Source of the DNA: Devosia nitrariae
GTDB taxonomy: Bacteria > Pseudomonadota > Alphaproteobacteria > Rhizobiales > Devosiaceae
NCBI RefSeq assembly: GCF_030160115.1
Contig: NZ_BSNS01000005.1
Coordinates: 1-55,718 of the forward strand
Length of the DNA stretch: 55,718 nucleotides
Direction: 5' to 3'
Shown: in pieces, positions 33,482-46,046 of the stretch
Layout: each line of letters starts with the position of its first letter
How positions within the stretch are numbered: position 1 is the stretch's first letter
The notes under the pieces: generated by a model
Told to the model about the DNA's origin: nothing
Database searches by the model: none
What the model saw: the letters and a program-made list of their open reading frames with translations, nothing else
Translations under genes and position numbers: made by a program

Positions 33482-36112
33482 CTATGCCGGCTTCGCCCGC
33501 GCACGTCCCGGCTGGTCCCACTCCCGCCGTCGCCACTGCAGGCCCGCCACCAGCCCGATCAGCGCCAGTGCCGGCAGGAACATCCATTCGGGCGCCGGAC
33601 GATCTGGGTTCGGCAACAGCACTCGTTCCACCGATTGGCCGATGGCGAGCCCCAGCCGTTCCGCCTGGCTGCGGAAGCGCACGTTGATCACCTGGACGTC
33701 GCCGGCAAGCGGGGCCACCTGCAGGCCGGCATTGCCCAGGCGCTCGGCGCCAGGGCCGAGGTCGCCGAGCGGGAGCCGAACCACCCGGGTGTACTCGTTG
33801 CCCGAGAGGTCTATGCCCGAGACTTCGACCGCAAGGAACGCATTTTCCGGTGCCTGCTCGGCCAGTTCCACGACGTCGGCGGCTGGAGCATCGCGCGTGC
33901 CGTTGGTGAGGCGGTCCATGAACTGACCCGGCAGGAACAGCATTGCCGCCGCCAGCAGCAGCATGGCGGTTTCCCATATGCGGCTTCGGCTGATGAAGAT
34001 CTGCTGCGTCACCGAGACGAACATGAGCATGCCGAGGAGCGAGGCCAGGACCACGAGGATGAGGTGCGCCCAGTTGGCGACCCCGATCAGCAGCAACTGG
34101 TGGTTGAAGATGAAGATCAGCGGCAGGATGGCTGTGCGCATCTCATAGCGGAAGGCTTGTACCCCCGTTCGCACCGGATCGGCGCGCGAGATCGCCGAGG
34201 CCGCAAATGAGGCGAGCCCCACTGGCGGCGTCACGTCCGCCATCAGCCCGAAATAGAAGACGTAGAGGTGAACGGCGACCAGCGCCACGGCAAGACCGTT
34301 GAGGCTGGCGACGTCGACGATCACCGGCGCGATCAGCGTCGCGACCACCACATAGTTGGCGGTGGTCGGCATGCCGAGCCCGAGGATCATGCAGATGGCG
34401 GCGGTCATGAGCAGCATGATCAAGAGGTTGCCGCCGGAGATGCCGATGACCACTTCGGTCAGCACCAGGCCGATGCCGGTCAGCGCGACAGTGCCGACGA
34501 CGATACCTGCCGCCGCGGTGGCGATGGCGATGCCGATCATGTTGCGCGCGCCCGTCACCAGCCCATCAAGCACGTCCACGAAACCGGACTTGAGCGGGCC
34601 CAGCCAGTCGGCCTCGCCCCGGAACAGCGCGATCAGCGGCCGTTGCGTCAGCACCAGGAAGATCAGCGCGCAGGTGCCGTAGAAAGCCGAGAGCCCCGGC
34701 GAGAGCTCCTCGACCATCAGGCACCAGACAAGGATGAACACCGGCATCAAGTAGTGGATACCGGTCGGCGCCACCTCCATCGTGTCCGGGACCCGCACCG
34801 CCAGGTCATTGGGATCGTCGATCTCGAGGTCGGGGAAACGGGCTCGGAAGGCTACGGAGCCGATATAGATGGCCAGCGCTCCCAGGCCAGCGGCCCAGGA
34901 GGCGGCCGGTCCGAACAGCGTTCGGGTCCAGCCGAGACCATAATAGACTGCCGCGGCGAACAGCACGAAAGCGCTGGCGGTCATGCCGAACAGCGCCAGG
35001 CTCATCAGCCGCGAACGCTTGCGTTCGCGCGGCAACCCCTTGAGGTCGGCTTTGCGCGCTTCGATGTCGACCACATAGAACAACGAGATGTAGGTCAGCG
35101 CCGCGGGAACGATCGCGTGGATCACCACCTGCGCGTAGGAGATGCCGACATATTCGGCGATGAGGAACGCTGCCGCGCCCATGACCGGCGGCATCAGTTG
35201 CCCGTTGACCGAGGCCGAGACCTCGATGGCCCCGGCCTTGACCGGAGAATAGCCAACGCGTTTCATCAATGGGATGGTGAAAGTGCCGGTGGTGACGACG
35301 TTGGCGACCGAAGAACCCGAGATGAGCCCCGTCGTACCTGATCCGAGCACCGCTGCCTTTGCCGGGCCGCCGCGCAGATGCCCGAGCATGGCAAAGGCCA
35401 CCTTGATGAAATAATTGCCGGCGCCGGCTTTCTCGAGCAGCGAGCCGAAGAGCACGAAAAGGAAGACGAAGGCGGTGGAGACGCCAAGCGCCACGCCGAA
35501 CACACCTTCGGTGGTCAGCCAGTACTGCGTCGCCGCACGCTGCAGCGAGGCGCCTCGATGCGCAAAAAGGTCGGGGAGATAGGGGCCGAAGAAGGCGTAG
35601 CAGAGAAACGCGATGCCGACGATCGGAAGTGCGACCCCGAGAGACCGCCGCGCCGCCTCCAGCAGGAACACGACGCCAGCCACGCCGATGATAAGGTCGG
35701 CCGTTGTCGGCAGTCCCGGACGCCGCGCGATCTCCGACTGGAAGACGAAGAGATACGCCGAACAGGAGGCGGCCAGCAGCGCCAGCACCCAGTCGTACCA
35801 CGGCACGTGCTCGCGCGAGGCCCAGCGCGCTGCCGGAAAGGCGGTGAACACCAGGAACAGCGCGAAGGCGAGGTGGATGGCACGCGCCTCCGTGGCGTTG
35901 AAAACGCCTACGCGGAGTTGGAACGGAAACGGCGAGGCATACCACAACTGGAACAGGGCCCAGGCCAGCGGGACGAAGAAGAATACCGCCCGCCCGAAGC
36001 GGTCACGCGGTTGCCGCGCGCCGGTGTCGGCCTCGGCCACGATCCGCGCCAATTCCTCGCGGTCGGGTGACTCCTCGGCATGTGCGCTGCCGGCGCTATC
36101 TTGGCTGCTCAT
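33482..36112 (-). CDS. TRAP transporter fused permease subunit (DctQM type, TAXI class)
   Basis: An 876-residue polytopic protein with the DctM-like large permease fused to a small-subunit-like N-terminal part. Family segments include GLISGSSVANVVTTGTFTIP, KAGAIEVSASVNGQLMPPVM and LGLGMPTTANYVVVATLIAP, TRAP pore motifs. A C-terminal periplasmic-type domain (about 745-845, GIDLSGNEYTRVVRLPLGDL) matches the DUF3394-like extension of this class. It moves an organic acid or amino acid with sodium or proton using the receptor encoded upstream. GAGGACAGG precedes the start. Confidence 0.93.
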   Translation of the reverse strand: MSSQDSAGSAHAEESPDREELARIVAEADTGARQPRDRFGRAVFFFVPLAWALFQLWYASPFPFQLRVGVFNATEARAIHLAFALFLVFTAFPAARWASREHVPWYDWVLALLAASCSAYLFVFQSEIARRPGLPTTADLIIGVAGVVFLLEAARRSLGVALPIVGIAFLCYAFFGPYLPDLFAHRGASLQRAATQYWLTTEGVFGVALGVSTAFVFLFVLFGSLLEKAGAGNYFIKVAFAMLGHLRGGPAKAAVLGSGTTGLISGSSVANVVTTGTFTIPLMKRVGYSPVKAGAIEVSASVNGQLMPPVMGAAAFLIAEYVGISYAQVVIHAIVPAALTYISLFYVVDIEARKADLKGLPRERKRSRLMSLALFGMTASAFVLFAAAVYYGLGWTRTLFGPAASWAAGLGALAIYIGSVAFRARFPDLEIDDPNDLAVRVPDTMEVAPTGIHYLMPVFILVWCLMVEELSPGLSAFYGTCALIFLVLTQRPLIALFRGEADWLGPLKSGFVDVLDGLVTGARNMIGIAIATAAAGIVVGTVALTGIGLVLTEVVIGISGGNLLIMLLMTAAICMILGLGMPTTANYVVVATLIAPVIVDVASLNGLAVALVAVHLYVFYFGLMADVTPPVGLASFAASAISRADPVRTGVQAFRYEMRTAILPLIFIFNHQLLLIGVANWAHLILVVLASLLGMLMFVSVTQQIFISRSRIWETAMLLLAAAMLFLPGQFMDRLTNGTRDAPAADVVELAEQAPENAFLAVEVSGIDLSGNEYTRVVRLPLGDLGPGAERLGNAGLQVAPLAGDVQVINVRFRSQAERLGLAIGQSVERVLLPNPDRPAPEWMFLPALALIGLVAGLQWRRREWDQPGRARAKPA

Positions 36113-36181
36113 CGCCTGTCCTCTTCCGCCTGCGAAAGCGGCGGCCCGCCATGGCGGGCCGCCGGATGCGATGCTGCCGGG

Positions 36182-37144
36182 CTAGAGCCAGCCTTGCTCC
36201 TTGTAGTAGCGCTCGGCGCCCGGATGCAGCGGCGCCGAAAGTCCGTCGACAATCATGTTCTCTTCGGAAAGGTTGGCGAGCGCCGGATGCAGCGACTTGA
36301 AGGTGTCGAAGTTCTCGAACACTGCCTTGACCAACGCATAGACCGCGTCCTCGGGCGTGTCGGTGGAGGCAGCCAGAGCTGCCAGCACGCCGAAGGTTTC
36401 GACGTCTTCATCGTTGTTGGCATAGGTGCCGCCGGGAATGGTGGCGGCAGCATAATAAGGATTTGCCTCGATCAGCCCGTCGATGGCTTCGCCGGTGATC
36501 GGCACCAGCTGCGCCTCGCAGGTCGTGGTCGGGTCGGCGATGTTGGCCGACGGGTGTCCGACGCCGTAGAAGAAGGCATCGATCTGGTTGTCGCAGAGCG
36601 CCGGCCCATGCTCGTCGGGCCGCAGTTCGGAGGCCAGGGCAAAATCGCTGCGCGACATGTCCATCGCCTCGAGGATGATGTCCATCGAGGCCTGCGTGCC
36701 TGAGCCCGGAGCGCCGATATTGACCCGCTTGCCGGCAAGATCCTCGAAGCTCTCGATGCCGGCCTCGGGACGGGCGACCAGCGTGAACGGCTCCGGATGC
36801 AGCGAGAACACGGCCCGCAGATCCCCCCAAGGACCGGCATCGGCAAAGTCGGCCTCGCCGTTTACTGCGAAATACATGACGTCGGATTGGGTAACGCCGA
36901 AATCGAGCTCGCCCTGCCGGATGGCATTGAGGTTGTAGACCGAAGCGGCCGTGGACTCGACCGAGCAGCGGAAGCCGTGTTCGTTGCGGGTTTCGTTCAT
37001 CAGCCGGCAGATGGCACCGCCCGCGGCGTAGTAGACGCCGGTGACACCGCCGGTGCCGATGGTGATGAACTGCTGCTGGGCAACGGCCGGCGCGGCACCT
37101 GCTAGGAGGGCGGCCGTTGCGACGGGCATCAAGAATTGCTTCAT
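36182..37144 (-). CDS. TAXI-family TRAP transporter solute-binding protein
   Basis: A 320-residue receptor with a signal peptide ending AVA-Q (residues 20-23) and the TAXI hallmarks: [20 protein letters not shown] at the mature start, [16 protein letters not shown], and [20 protein letters not shown]. It delivers substrate to the fused permease 69 nt downstream. Start 37144 is chosen because the AAGGA site is at proper distance; an ATG nine bases upstream would be too close. TAXI receptors often bind glutamate or other small carboxylates; the ligand is not fixed here. Confidence 0.92.
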   Translation of the reverse strand: MKQFLMPVATAALLAGAAPAVAQQQFITIGTGGVTGVYYAAGGAICRLMNETRNEHGFRCSVESTAASVYNLNAIRQGELDFGVTQSDVMYFAVNGEADFADAGPWGDLRAVFSLHPEPFTLVARPEAGIESFEDLAGKRVNIGAPGSGTQASMDIILEAMDMSRSDFALASELRPDEHGPALCDNQIDAFFYGVGHPSANIADPTTTCEAQLVPITGEAIDGLIEANPYYAAATIPGGTYANNDEDVETFGVLAALAASTDTPEDAVYALVKAVFENFDTFKSLHPALANLSEENMIVDGLSAPLHPGAERYYKEQGWL

Positions 37145-37205
37145 TTCAATCATCCTTACTTTCAATCAGCCGGAACGGCGGACTCAATCGTGGAGTGACT
37201 GCCAA

Positions 37206-37267
37206 GACGCGAAGCGTCAAAAGTGACCTGACGCAAACCGTCACAAGTTTCATGACGCGCGGCGTCA
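37206..37267. promoter_or_regulatory. cluster of GCGTCA/TGACGC half-sites in the TRAP/oxidoreductase divergent promoter
   Basis: Half-sites at 37214-37219 (GCGTCA), 37229-37234 (TGACGC), 37253-37258 (TGACGC) and 37262-37267 (GCGTCA), plus CGTCAC at 37239-37244. The pair TGACGC-GCG-GCGTCA (37253-37267) is a perfect palindrome; the outer pair forms GCGTCA-N9-TGACGC. This looks like a multi-site operator for an unidentified regulator. Confidence 0.55.
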
Positions 37268-37381
37268 CCGGTCCCAATAGGACAGCAATTCCGCCTTCGC
37301 CTCAAGTGCTTTAGCCTGGAGGGATGACAGCGTGTGTGCCGGGGGCTATGCAACTGCAACTGCAGCGGCGGACTCCTTGCC

Positions 37382-38638
37382 ATGGATATCATCGTAATCG
37401 GCGCCGGCATCGTCGGCATGACAACGGCCTGGGAACTAGCGCGCGACGGCCATCGGGTGACCGTGATCGACCGGGCGGCCGGGCCGGCGGAGGGGGCGAG
37501 CCACGCCAATGGCGGTCAGCTCAGCTATTCCTACGTTGCCCCGCTCGCCGACGGCTCCATCTGGCGGCAACTGCCCAAGCTGATGCTCGATCGCGATTCC
37601 CCTGTTCAGTTCCGGCCCGGCATCGATCCATTTCAGTACCGCTGGCTGGCACAGTTCCTCCTCGCCTGCAACGACCGCCAGGCCCGCGACACCATCGACA
37701 GGCTCGGCGCCTTGGCGCAACTCAGCCGCGACGTGCTGCACGCGACAGATGAGCTCGCCGACGCCGACTTCGCCTGGTCCCGGACGGGAAAGCTCGTCGT
37801 CCACAGCAACGATGAGAGCTTTGCCGCGGCCCGCCGCCATGCCGAGCATCAGGCCGCCTCCGGCACCGAGCGGCGCGCGCTCGACCGCGATGCGTGCCTC
37901 TCGCTCGAGCCGGCGCTCGCCGGCATCGCCGACCGCGTGGTCGGTGGCCTCTTCTCGCCCGGCGACGAGGCCGCCGATGCCCATCTGCTGGCCCAGGCGC
38001 TGGAGCGGCGGCTGCGAACCGGCGCGGGCGACGTCCGCTTCCTCTTCGGCACCACCGTCACCGGCCTCCGCCGTGAGGGCGGCAAGGTGGTGGCGGTCGA
38101 ATCTGCCGACGGCGCGCTGGAGGCCGACCTCTACGTGCTGGCAGCCGGTGTCGGGGCCCGCGCTCTCGCCCGCACCGTCGGCGTTGACCTGCCCATCTAT
38201 CCGCTCAAGGGCTACAGCCTCTCGGCCCCCGCCGCTGCCGACGCCACGGCCCCGCGGGTCAGCATCACCGATGCCAAGCGCAAGGTGGTGCTGGCGCGCC
38301 TCGGCGACAGCTTGCGAGTCGCCGGTGCGGCCGATCTCGTGGGCGAGACCACTTCGATCGACACCCGTCGCACCGACAAGCTCCTCGCCGACGCCCGCGC
38401 CGACTTCCCCGACGCCGCCGACTGGAATGCCGTGAAGCTCTGGGCGGGCCTGCGCCCGGCAACGCCGCGTGGCACACCGATACTTGGCGACAGCGGGCTC
38501 GACCGGCTGTTGCTCAATGTTGGGCACGGGGCGCTGGGACTGACCCTGGCCTTCGGGTCGGCTTCGGCGCTCGCCGCCCACATTGCCGGCCGCCCCTCCC
38601 CAGCCCCCGTCAGCCTCTTCGCCCTCAAACACCGCTGA
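37382..38638 (+). CDS. FAD-dependent oxidoreductase, D-amino-acid dehydrogenase (DadA)-like
   Basis: A 418-residue flavoprotein of the DAO family. The dinucleotide motif GAGIVG is at residues 7-12, with Asp30 at the end of the second strand. HANGGQLSYSYVAPL (about 41-55) matches the DadA signature region, and the C-terminal WAGLRPATPRGTPILGDSG is the usual FAD-contact segment. It likely oxidises a D-amino acid or related amine to a keto acid. It is divergent from the TRAP operon and may act on its cargo. A longer upstream frame is rejected because the nucleotide fold starts at this ATG. Confidence 0.9.
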   Translation: MDIIVIGAGIVGMTTAWELARDGHRVTVIDRAAGPAEGASHANGGQLSYSYVAPLADGSIWRQLPKLMLDRDSPVQFRPGIDPFQYRWLAQFLLACNDRQARDTIDRLGALAQLSRDVLHATDELADADFAWSRTGKLVVHSNDESFAAARRHAEHQAASGTERRALDRDACLSLEPALAGIADRVVGGLFSPGDEAADAHLLAQALERRLRTGAGDVRFLFGTTVTGLRREGGKVVAVESADGALEADLYVLAAGVGARALARTVGVDLPIYPLKGYSLSAPAAADATAPRVSITDAKRKVVLARLGDSLRVAGAADLVGETTSIDTRRTDKLLADARADFPDAADWNAVKLWAGLRPATPRGTPILGDSGLDRLLLNVGHGALGLTLAFGSASALAAHIAGRPSPAPVSLFALKHR

Positions 38639-38759
38639 GCTGGCGCTGCAAGGCAAGCAAGGCAAAAGTCTAATTTTCTTGTCCTTTAGGCGCAGGGCGG
38701 CAACGCTTCGACCGAACGCGCGTTGTCGTCTCGGCCGCGGTAAGCTCAGCAGGTTGGAC

Positions 38760-39767
38760 GTGGCGCTGATCAGTATCGTCGTACCCGTTCTTAACGAAGA
38801 AGAAGCGGTGCCCCGCTTCTTCGCGCGGATGGCTGCAGTCCAGAGAAGGCTCCCCGACCATCGCTTCCAATATGTATTCGTCAATGACGGCAGCACCGAC
38901 CGCACCATCGAGGTGCTGACCAGCGTCGACAAGCCGAGAAACTCTGAACTCGTCATCCTCGACCTCTCCCGCAATTTCGGCAAGGAGGCAGCGCTGACTG
39001 CCGGTCTCGACCACGCGACCGGCGATGCGGTCATCCCCATCGATGTCGACCTCCAGGATCCGCCCGAGTTGATCCCCAAGATGCTGGACGCTTGGGTAGC
39101 CGGTTATGAGGTGGTCGTTGCCCGCAGGGCGAGCCGATCGAGCGACAGCTGGCTCAAGCGCAAGACCGCCCACGCCTTCTATGCCACCCACAACCGCATC
39201 GCCGAACCGCGCATTCCGCACGACGTCGGCGATTTTCGCCTGATGGACCGCAAGGTGGTCGACGCCATAAGGCGGTTGCCCGAACGGCGGCGCTTCATGA
39301 AAGGGCTGTTCGCCTGGGTAGGCTTCCGCACCGCGTGCGTAGACTACGTTCGCGGCACCCGTCAAACCGGCAAGACCAAGTTCTCCGGCTGGAAGCTGTG
39401 GAACTTCGCGCTTGATGGGCTCACCGGCTTTTCGACCGTGCCGCTCGAGCTTGCAGGCTATCTCGGCTTCGTTATTGCCTGCCTCTCCTTCGTCTACGGC
39501 GCGGCGCTTGTCGCGCTGGCCTTGCTCGGCAGGATCGACGTACCCGGCTATGCCTCCATGCTCACGGTCATTCTGTTTCTCGGAGGGCTGCAGCTGTTGA
39601 GCATCGGCATCATCGGGCAGTATCTGGGGCGGGCCTATATGGAAAGCAAGCAGCGACCGGTCTACGTACTGAGGGACGTATTGAAGCGCTCAGGGCCGGT
39701 CGAGGAAGCGGCGGTGGCACGGGGCGCCGGGCAGCTCGACCTGACAAAGCCCGCCGGTCCGGCATGA
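38760..39767 (+). CDS. family 2 glycosyltransferase, polyprenyl-phosphate sugar transferase (GtrB/DPMS-like)
   Basis: A 335-residue GT2 enzyme. The catalytic half has IVVPVLNEEEAVPRF at the start, FVNDGSTDRT and the DXD region DVDLQDP (95-101), then GDFRLMDRKVV and GTRQTGKTKFSGWKL. Two C-terminal membrane helices follow (GYLGFVIACLSFVYGAALVA, LTVILFLGGLQLLSIGIIG). It should load a sugar onto undecaprenyl phosphate at the inner membrane. GTG 38760 is taken as start; TTG 38754 is an alternative. It overlaps the next gene (ATGA). Confidence 0.9.
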   Translation: MALISIVVPVLNEEEAVPRFFARMAAVQRRLPDHRFQYVFVNDGSTDRTIEVLTSVDKPRNSELVILDLSRNFGKEAALTAGLDHATGDAVIPIDVDLQDPPELIPKMLDAWVAGYEVVVARRASRSSDSWLKRKTAHAFYATHNRIAEPRIPHDVGDFRLMDRKVVDAIRRLPERRRFMKGLFAWVGFRTACVDYVRGTRQTGKTKFSGWKLWNFALDGLTGFSTVPLELAGYLGFVIACLSFVYGAALVALALLGRIDVPGYASMLTVILFLGGLQLLSIGIIGQYLGRAYMESKQRPVYVLRDVLKRSGPVEEAAVARGAGQLDLTKPAGPA

Positions 39768-41455
39768 CCGCAACCCCCTCGACGACCATCGCGTCCTCGC
39801 TCCGTGACGAGTGGCTCGCGCTTGCCTGCGCCGGGCTCTTCGGGGTCGTCTATTGGACGTTCTGGGTCGATCCAGCGATCCTCGACCCGACCAACGTGGA
39901 CTGGCTGCTCGATAACACCGACCGCGGCGTCAATTACCTCGGTTGGGCGCTGTTTCGCGACACGCCATGGGCATGGCCCCTCGGCCTCAACCCGCGTTAC
40001 GGGCTCGAGCTTTCCAGCAGCATCGTCTATTCGGACTCGATCCCGCTGCTCGCGCTTCCGTTCAAGGCTCTTGGCGGCGTTCTGCCGAGGCCGTTTCAAT
40101 ATCTGGGCCTGTGGACGCTGGTCTGCGCCGTGCTGCAGGGCGTCTTCGGGTACCTCCTCGCACGCCGGCTGGGCGCCGGCACGGAGGCTGCGCTCGTCGC
40201 TTCGGCATTCTGCGTCGCCGCCCCGGTGCTGGTCGCAAGGAGCAGCCACCTGGCGCTGACCGCGCACTGGACCCTGCTGGCGGCGTTCTACCTCTACTTC
40301 GGCAGGGCGACGCGGCTCCTGCCATGGATCGTCCTCCTCGCGGTCGTCGCGGCGATCCACCCCTATCTCTTCATCATGGTCCTTGCCGTATTCTGCGCGG
40401 ACCTTCTCAAGCGGCACCGGCTCGAGGTCACCGGCATCCCGCGCCTCCTTGGGAACGGCATCGTCGCCGTCGCGATCTCGGCTGCCATCATGTGGTCGAT
40501 CGGCATGTTCGTCGGCGCCAGCCCGGAGGCGGATGGCTTCGGTTACTTCAAGCATGATCTCCTGGGCCTGGTCGACGCCGGCCGCTTCTCGCGCTTGTTC
40601 GTGGACATTCCCAATGGCGCGGGCGCCTATGAGGGTTATGGATTTCTTGGTACCGGCATCATCCTCCTCGCCCTCGCGACGCTGCCGGCCATGGGTCAGC
40701 TGAAGCGGATATCGGTTTCCGAAATCTGGCCGCTTGCCCTCGTCGTCATCGTGATGTTCGTCTTTTCACTCTCGAACGCGATCGATATCGCCGGAACCAC
40801 CGTCCTCACCCTGCCGCTGCCCGATGCGCTCGCGCGCCTCGCCGGCATCCTCCGTTCCAGCGGACGCTTTGTCTGGCCGGCCGTCTATCTCGCGACCATC
40901 TTTGTCGTGCTCGCCATGACCTGGCGCTACCGGCGCTACGGAACAGCCATCGCAGCGGCTTGCCTCGCTCTGCAGGTGTTCGACATGGCCCCGGGGATCG
41001 CAGCCACCAGGGAGCGCGCGACCATGATCGCCGCTGCCCCGCAGCCGATCTCGCCGCTATGGGCAGAGTTGGCGCAGCACTACCAGCGCGTGCGGGCGAT
41101 TCCGGTTCAGCATCCGGGGTTGAGCTGGCACTACGCCTCGCGCGTGGCTGCCCGTTACGGGATGGCGACCGACAGCGTCTACCTCGCCCGCGTGCCGCCG
41201 CTCGCGGAGGCCCAGCAGCGCGCAGAGGAAGCCTTGAGCACCGGCGCCTTCGATCCCGGCGCCGTCTATATTCTCGATGACGCCGCCCGAACAGCCGCCG
41301 CCGCGCAGGCGCGGCCGGGCGACCTCATGACGGTCATCGACGGCCGGCATATATTCGCCCGCGAAGGCTGCGTGAGCCTGCCGGATCTCTGCGAAGGCTC
41401 GCCCGTGCTTACGTTGGACAACATGGGAGGCGCAACTGCACCGCACCGCCTATGA
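39764..41455 (+). CDS. polytopic membrane protein, GT-C/Gtr-like glycosyltransferase candidate (DUF6311-like)
   Basis: A 563-residue protein with about 11 membrane helices followed by a soluble C-terminal domain (from about residue 415). Near the N-terminus it has DPTNVDWLLDNTDRGVNYLGW and a luminal loop with acidic residues, as in GT-C transferases that take sugar from a lipid carrier. In a three-part Gtr system this would be the specific transferase, working with the GT2 and GtrA proteins of the same operon. Function is inferred from context and topology. Confidence 0.75.
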   Translation: MTATPSTTIASSLRDEWLALACAGLFGVVYWTFWVDPAILDPTNVDWLLDNTDRGVNYLGWALFRDTPWAWPLGLNPRYGLELSSSIVYSDSIPLLALPFKALGGVLPRPFQYLGLWTLVCAVLQGVFGYLLARRLGAGTEAALVASAFCVAAPVLVARSSHLALTAHWTLLAAFYLYFGRATRLLPWIVLLAVVAAIHPYLFIMVLAVFCADLLKRHRLEVTGIPRLLGNGIVAVAISAAIMWSIGMFVGASPEADGFGYFKHDLLGLVDAGRFSRLFVDIPNGAGAYEGYGFLGTGIILLALATLPAMGQLKRISVSEIWPLALVVIVMFVFSLSNAIDIAGTTVLTLPLPDALARLAGILRSSGRFVWPAVYLATIFVVLAMTWRYRRYGTAIAAACLALQVFDMAPGIAATRERATMIAAAPQPISPLWAELAQHYQRVRAIPVQHPGLSWHYASRVAARYGMATDSVYLARVPPLAEAQQRAEEALSTGAFDPGAVYILDDAARTAAAAQARPGDLMTVIDGRHIFAREGCVSLPDLCEGSPVLTLDNMGGATAPHRL

Positions 41456-41459
41456 GCGC

Positions 41460-42173
41460 ATGGCCGCCACCGAAGAGACCCATTGGTGGTTCGTCGGCCG
41501 CCGCCGCATGATCGCGAGCCTCATCGAAGAGCTGCCACCGCCCGCTAGCGCCCGGGTGATCGAGCTCGGCGCCGGAACCGGCGGCAACCTCGAAATGCTC
41601 AAGGCCTTCGGCACCGTGTCGGCGATGGAGTACGACGCCGGTGCCCGCGAAGTCGCCGCGGCGAAGGGCGGGATCCCGGTGGTTGCGGGCCGGCTGCCCG
41701 ACGATATCCCATTCGAAGCCGAAAGCGCTGATATCGTCGGCCTCTTCGACGTCCTCGAGCATGTCGAGGACGACGCGGGAACGCTACGCGCCATCAGGAA
41801 GATACTGGCACCCGACGGGGTGCTGATCCTCAGTGTCCCGGCCCATCAATGGCTGTGGAGCGGGCACGACGAGGTGCTGCATCACTTCCGCAGATATTCC
41901 AAAGAGGAGCTGCGTCACCTCGCGGTCGAGTGCGGGTACCGTTTGCGCCGGCTGACGTATTTCAACTGCGCGCTCTTTCCGGCCGCCGCGCTGGTGCGGC
42001 TGCTCGATCGGCGCGATACCGACGGGGATGTCGCCGGCGGAAGCATCCCGCCCGCACCGATCAACGCCACGCTTACGGCCATACTGACAGCCGAAGCCCG
42101 CCTTGCCCGCCTCTTCAAGGGCTTGCCGATCGGCCTTTCCCTCTTTGCCGTGCTGACCCGGAACGGGCAATGA
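41460..42173 (+). CDS. class I SAM-dependent methyltransferase
   Basis: A methyltransferase of at least 237 residues: motif I VIELGAGTGGNLEM, acidic residue in AMEYDAG, and ADIVGLFDVLEHVEDD, then SVPAHQWLWSGHDEVLHHFRRYS. The ETHWWFVGRRR segment at the N-terminus is a family hallmark and is normally preceded by a few more residues. Reading upstream in frame gives HRTAYERM, and a CTG at 41436 lies five bases after GGGAGG. The true start may therefore be that CTG (245 residues). It probably methylates a sugar or lipid-linked glycan. ATGA overlap with gtrA. Confidence 0.88.
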   Translation: MAATEETHWWFVGRRRMIASLIEELPPPASARVIELGAGTGGNLEMLKAFGTVSAMEYDAGAREVAAAKGGIPVVAGRLPDDIPFEAESADIVGLFDVLEHVEDDAGTLRAIRKILAPDGVLILSVPAHQWLWSGHDEVLHHFRRYSKEELRHLAVECGYRLRRLTYFNCALFPAAALVRLLDRRDTDGDVAGGSIPPAPINATLTAILTAEARLARLFKGLPIGLSLFAVLTRNGQ

Positions 42174-42526
42174 GGATCGCGCGCTTTGCAGCTGCGGGCC
42201 TCATCTCAACCGGCACCCACATTGCCGTTGCGCTCTCGCTCACATACCTGGGCTGGGGCCCTGGCCTCGCCAATGGCTGCGCCTTTTGCGTTGCCCTCCT
42301 CGTCTCGTGGTATCTCAACACGGTCTGGACCTTTGGCCAGTCCCCGGCCCGCGCCCAGTTCGCAAGATATACGGCCGTCTCCGCCCTGGGGCTGGTGGCA
42401 ACGGTCGCCATCGCCGAGTTGGTGCGGACGGCTGGAGGCACCGACCTCATGGGCATCGCCGTGGTCGTGCTCCTGGTGCCGGTAATGACATACTCCCTCC
42501 ACGCCATCTGGACGTTCGCGAGGTAG
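42170..42526 (+). CDS. GtrA-family membrane protein, putative lipid-linked sugar flippase
   Basis: A 118-residue protein with four membrane helices (ARFAAAGLISTGTHIAVALSL, NGCAFCVALLVSWYLNTVWTF, RYTAVSALGLVATVAIAEL, IAVVVLLVPVMTYSLHAIWTF), including the conserved FxxxGxxxTxxH and NxxWTF patterns. GtrA proteins are thought to flip undecaprenyl-phosphate sugars made by GtrB. It is the last of four overlapping genes, completing a Gtr-like set. Confidence 0.88.
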   Translation: MRIARFAAAGLISTGTHIAVALSLTYLGWGPGLANGCAFCVALLVSWYLNTVWTFGQSPARAQFARYTAVSALGLVATVAIAELVRTAGGTDLMGIAVVVLLVPVMTYSLHAIWTFAR

Positions 42527-42559
42527 AGACGGTTGACAGGTGAAGACCGGTGGAGCGTC

Positions 42560-42720
42560 ACCGGCCGGGCGCTTGGCGACCGCGGCCTCGGCTCCTGCCC
42601 CAGTCCCTCCACCATCCCGGGGTCATCCCCACGAAAGCAGACCTCAGTTGCGGATCCGGCAAAAGGAACAGAGGTTCGCGCAGGAATGACCCGGTGGGAG
42701 GTATGGACCCCACCGGACCG
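42560..42720. repeat. intergenic repeat-like sequence between gtrA and katG
   Basis: The 257-bp gap contains CCGGGGTCATCCCCACGAAAG and, further on, GCAGGAATGACCCGGTGGG. These are inverted, imperfect copies of the GTCATTCC-type palindromic unit common between alphaproteobacterial genes. The minus-strand open frame here is a by-product of the repeat and not a gene. A related unit is seen near 54660. Confidence 0.45.
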
Positions 42721-42783
42721 CAGCAGTGCGTGTTAGCGAGCTCCGATCTGGCGTTGTCTCCCACCGGCCGCCCCCCGCCGCTC

Positions 42784-45997
<3,214 letters not shown>

Positions 45998-46046
45998 CCC
46001 GGAGCGACCGGATGTGGATCGTGGACGGTCGTCTGATGTGACTCGG

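Noticed and set aside
37436..39079. A 547-codon minus-strand frame across the oxidoreductase and GT2 genes
   Set aside because: Runs antisense to two well-supported genes and has no family features.
42558..42764. A 68-residue minus-strand frame in the gtrA/katG gap
   Set aside because: It derives from an intergenic palindromic repeat of a type common between alphaproteobacterial genes, so it is not a protein-coding gene.
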